From Prado023 sp963774745 (GTDB lineage: Bacteria > Actinomycetota > Actinomycetes > S36-B12 > CAIYMF01), in the NCBI GenBank assembly GCA_963774745.1, contig CAVZGE010000007.1:1-64000 (forward strand): a DNA stretch of 64,000 nt, written 5' to 3'. Every line of letters begins with the position of its first letter. The first letter of the stretch is position 1. Shown in pieces: positions 61,448-64,000 of the stretch. The notes beneath the pieces were generated by a model, which had not been told where the DNA came from, searched no databases, and was given only the letters and a program-made list of their open reading frames with translations. Position numbers and translations under genes: made by a program.

Positions 61448-62974
61448 TCAGCAGGTGGTGTCGGGGGCCGGTGGCTGGCCTGTGAGCAGGTAGGTGTCGA
61501 CGGCGTCGGTGACACACGCTGTGGAGTGTCCGTAGGCGGTGTGCCCGAACCCGTCGTAGGTGAGCAGCGCCCCGGACTGCAGCTGTTCGGCCAGGGCCAC
61601 CGACCAGGGGTAGGGCGCGGCCGGGTCGCCGGTGGTGCCGAGCACCAGGATCGGGGCCGCGCCCGGGCCGGTCGTGGGACTGTTGGTTCCGGTGGGTGGC
61701 ACCGGCCACGCGCTGCACAGGGCGGCGGTGTCGATCAGGAACCGCCCGAACGACGGTGACGCCGCCGCCAACTCGTCGGAGTACCCGGACAGTGCTTGGG
61801 TGGTCAGCCGGCGTGGGGAGTCCAGGCAGGTGATCGCCGCCGACGCCTCGAACGCGTTGCCCGAATACTGACCGTCAGCGGTCCGCCCGGCTCCGGCGTC
61901 GGCCATCACCAGCAGCGCGGCACCGTCGCCCCGGTTCAGCGCGGAGCCCAGTGCGGTGCTCAGGTCGAACCAGGCCTGGTCGTCGGCGACGCCCTGCATG
62001 ATCGCGGCGACCGCCAACGCCGGGGTGAGGTCACGAGCGGTGCCCGTGGGCAGGGGGTGGCCGGCCAGGTCAGCGATCAGCGTCCGGACCCGGTCGACGG
62101 CCGCTGCGGCGGGCTGGGGCAGCGGGCAGCCGGCGGAGTTCAGGCAGTACGCCACGTACCTGTTCAACGCGGACTCGAACCCGGCGGCCAGGCCCAGCAT
62201 CCGCACGGTGTCATCCATCGTCGGGTCCAAACCGGCGTCCAGAACCATCCGCCCGACCCGCTGTGGGAACACCTCGGCGTACGTGGCGCCCAGCTCCGTG
62301 CCATAGGAGACCCCGAGGTAGGTCAGCCGGTCGTCGCCGAGGATCGCGCGCACGATGTCGAGGTCCCTGGCCGCCGACACGGTGTCCACGTACGGCAGCA
62401 GATCACCGGAGTCACGGGCGCACCCAGCCGCGAGCGCGGCGGCGTCGGTGGCCCGCCGGGCGGGACCGTCCGGGGCCTGCAGGTCATATCCGGGGCTGCG
62501 CCACGCGTCCAGGTCAGCGTCGGACACGCACTCCACCGCCGTCGACTCCCCGACCCCGCGCGGGTCGACACCGACCAGGTCGAACACGTCGCGGACCTCA
62601 GGACTGACCACCCGGACCGCCCCAGCCAACGCCCCCACACCGGACAGGCCGGGCCCGCCCGGGTTGATCACCAGCGAACCGATCCGCCGGTCCGTGTTCC
62701 GGGCCGGGACCCGGGCGACCGCCAGGTCGATCGACCCGGCCTCAGGGTGCGAGTAGTCACGCGGAACCCTCACGGTGGCGCACAGCTGACCGGTCCCCGA
62801 ACAGTCGGCCCAGGTGGCCGGCTGCTCGTGGTAGCCGGCCAGGGCCGGGTCCATCACCAGCGCAGAGGGCACCGGGGGCAACGCGACCGGTTCGGGCAGT
62901 CGACCCGCGCACCCCACCACGGTGAGCAGCGCCACCATCCCCAACGCTGCTCCCACACCACGCGACCAGCTCAC
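61448..62974 (-). CDS. Secreted alpha/beta hydrolase, TAP/SCO7095-like
   Basis: 508 residues from GTG 62974 (AGGATGGG upstream). Signal peptide with lipobox-like VALLTVVGCAG. Alpha/beta hydrolase fold: INPGGPGLSG (oxyanion loop), nucleophile Ser in LTYLGVSYGTELGATYAEVF, Asp in LVLGTTGDPAAPYPW and His in YDGFGHTAYG. The C-terminal TAP-like domain identifies tripeptidyl aminopeptidase/proteinase-like enzymes of actinobacteria (surface peptidase). Cys pairs in the mature part fit secretion. Confidence 0.9.
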   Translation of the reverse strand: MSWSRGVGAALGMVALLTVVGCAGRLPEPVALPPVPSALVMDPALAGYHEQPATWADCSGTGQLCATVRVPRDYSHPEAGSIDLAVARVPARNTDRRIGSLVINPGGPGLSGVGALAGAVRVVSPEVRDVFDLVGVDPRGVGESTAVECVSDADLDAWRSPGYDLQAPDGPARRATDAAALAAGCARDSGDLLPYVDTVSAARDLDIVRAILGDDRLTYLGVSYGTELGATYAEVFPQRVGRMVLDAGLDPTMDDTVRMLGLAAGFESALNRYVAYCLNSAGCPLPQPAAAAVDRVRTLIADLAGHPLPTGTARDLTPALAVAAIMQGVADDQAWFDLSTALGSALNRGDGAALLVMADAGAGRTADGQYSGNAFEASAAITCLDSPRRLTTQALSGYSDELAAASPSFGRFLIDTAALCSAWPVPPTGTNSPTTGPGAAPILVLGTTGDPAAPYPWSVALAEQLQSGALLTYDGFGHTAYGHSTACVTDAVDTYLLTGQPPAPDTTC

Positions 62975-63141
62975 GACAACCCATCCTGTACCCCGCCAGC
63001 GGCGCGGACGCGGGCAACCCGATGTCCCACACCCCAACACCCCGCGACTGCCGCAGCCAGGGGTCAGCCCGTCGGCACCCAGCCCCCCGGTTCAACTCTG
63101 GGCCCCAGCGGCTGGATCGATGCGGGGCTCGGGGGTGCCGG

Positions 63142-63801
63142 TCAGCTCAGTGGGGTGCCGGTGTAGACGTCGACGACCAACCGCGCGGGTTCCTCCAACC
63201 AGGTGACCCGGAAGGGTCGTTGCCGGTCCACGCCGAGCCCGATCTGGGTCACTCCCTCGAAGGCGTACAGGTTGCGGGCCTCGCGGAGGGCCAGATACCC
63301 AGTCGTGACGATGTCGTCCGAACCCTCGAACAGCGGCCACTCCTCGGGGCGGCCCTCGAAGTCGCTGACCGTCCACACACCGACCGTGACCGCCAGGTCA
63401 GCGGCACCGCGCAACGCGACCGGCGCACCCGAGCCATCGGCGGTCATCGGGTCCCGGTAGCCCACCGACCACCCGGGCACCTCACCGGGTCCGGTCATCT
63501 GGAACACGAACCGCTCGAAGCAGTCATGGCGACCCACGCGCATGCTCGCCCCGGTCAGCTCCGACAACGCCAACGGGTCCACGGAGTCCACATCACCGGT
63601 GCCACCGAACGGCGCACACGCCACCGCGGACCCGGTCGGAGACTCGGTTGGACCCACCGTGGCTGTTGCGGTGGGCGACACCGGCGGGACCACCGGCGAC
63701 GACGCCTCCGGACTCGTCGTCGACGCCGAGTCTGGTGCTCCCCCGCATCCGGCCACCACGAACAGCGCAAGAACGGCCGCCACCCGCGCCATCCGGACCA
63801 T
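63142..63801 (-). CDS. Lipoprotein with AMIN-like domain
   Basis: 219 residues from ATG 63801; the frame opens further upstream, but the signal peptide (MARVAAVLALFVVAGCGG lipobox) sets the start. A Thr/Pro/Ser linker is followed by a beta domain with RHDCFERFVFQMTGPGEVPG, GWSVGYRDPMTADGSGAPVA and PFRVTWLEEPARLVVDVYT, the AMIN-like pattern. It would bind the cell wall or an envelope partner. Same strand as the hydrolase and 167 bases away, so probably separate. Confidence 0.8.
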   Translation of the reverse strand: MVRMARVAAVLALFVVAGCGGAPDSASTTSPEASSPVVPPVSPTATATVGPTESPTGSAVACAPFGGTGDVDSVDPLALSELTGASMRVGRHDCFERFVFQMTGPGEVPGWSVGYRDPMTADGSGAPVALRGAADLAVTVGVWTVSDFEGRPEEWPLFEGSDDIVTTGYLALREARNLYAFEGVTQIGLGVDRQRPFRVTWLEEPARLVVDVYTGTPLS

Positions 63802-64000
63802 GCACCGACCGTAGGACGGGCAGAGAACCCGCGTCCAGAACCCCACGTTCGCCCCATTCCCTGTTATCACGGGGATTGCCGGCCCTTGCCCTTGTCCGCG
63901 GCAGACGCTGCCCTCCCTGCGGTGCGCGCCCAGAGAAGCGGGTAGGGGCGCTGAGCGCGCATGTGAGCGACGAGACGACAACGCGGCCTTGCCGGCGCCT

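Overview
The window is high-GC DNA with Shine-Dalgarno-led ATG/GTG starts, lipobox lipoproteins, ECF sigma/anti-sigma pairs, NarL-type two-component systems and an MalT-like LuxR regulator. This is the gene content of an actinobacterium (Actinomycetota). I cannot place it at genus level. No rRNA, tRNA, CRISPR array or complete mobile element was seen. The region reads as accessory chromosome: many secreted or lipoprotein genes of unknown role, three toxin-antitoxin modules, orphan regulators, broken genes and an IS110 stump.

Layout. 1-6.6 kb: NmrA-like reductase, two frameshifted lipoprotein genes, a large repeat-containing lipoprotein and a secreted propeller-like protein. 6.7-13.6 kb: MgtE-type Mg2+ transporter, a lipoprotein, an ECF sigma / membrane anti-sigma / ABC exporter operon with overlapping stops and starts, a serine-hydrolase stump and a DUF6616-like gene. 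14-20 kb: NarL response regulator and sensor kinase, divergent small membrane and barrel proteins, and a RES/Xre toxin-antitoxin pair. 20-31 kb: small secreted proteins, two matrixin-like metalloproteases, a broken excalibur gene, a nucleotidyltransferase, a broken HAD phosphatase, a HEPN/MNT pair and an orphan HTH antitoxin-like gene. 31-38.4 kb: methyltransferase, ArsR/SRPBCC pair, IS110 fragment and a second kinase/regulator pair. 38.5-46.8 kb: BrnT/BrnA, a four-gene operon (small conserved protein, two membrane proteins, quinone-oxidoreductase-like enzyme) downstream of a 927-residue LuxR regulator, and a PadR operon. 46.8-64 kb: broken serine hydrolase, diguanylate cyclase, HTH regulator, LapA and CsbD proteins, long-chain acyl-CoA ligase, racemase fragment, lipoprotein, seven-bladed propeller protein, broken FAD enzyme, SGNH hydrolase, Mth938-like protein, CPBP protease, acyltransferase-3, TAP-like alpha/beta hydrolase and an AMIN-like lipoprotein.

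The most unusual signal is an interspersed repeat of about 85-107 bp. Eleven copies were found by eye, at 1, 6541, 13929, 20230, 21780, 31087, 35331, 38521, 46788, 53231 and 56087. All read in the same direction, all lie between genes, and several abut truncated genes. They divide the window into blocks of 1.5-9 kb, each with its own gene set, and toxin-antitoxin pairs occur in three of these blocks. This resembles the logic of a recombination-built cassette array, but the repeat does not match integron attC sites and no recombinase is encoded here, so its nature is open.

Several genes (1363-2087, 2107-3209, 12987, 23665, 27835, 56834) are split by single frameshifts. Either the region is decaying or the assembly carries indel errors. 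Raw reads would decide.
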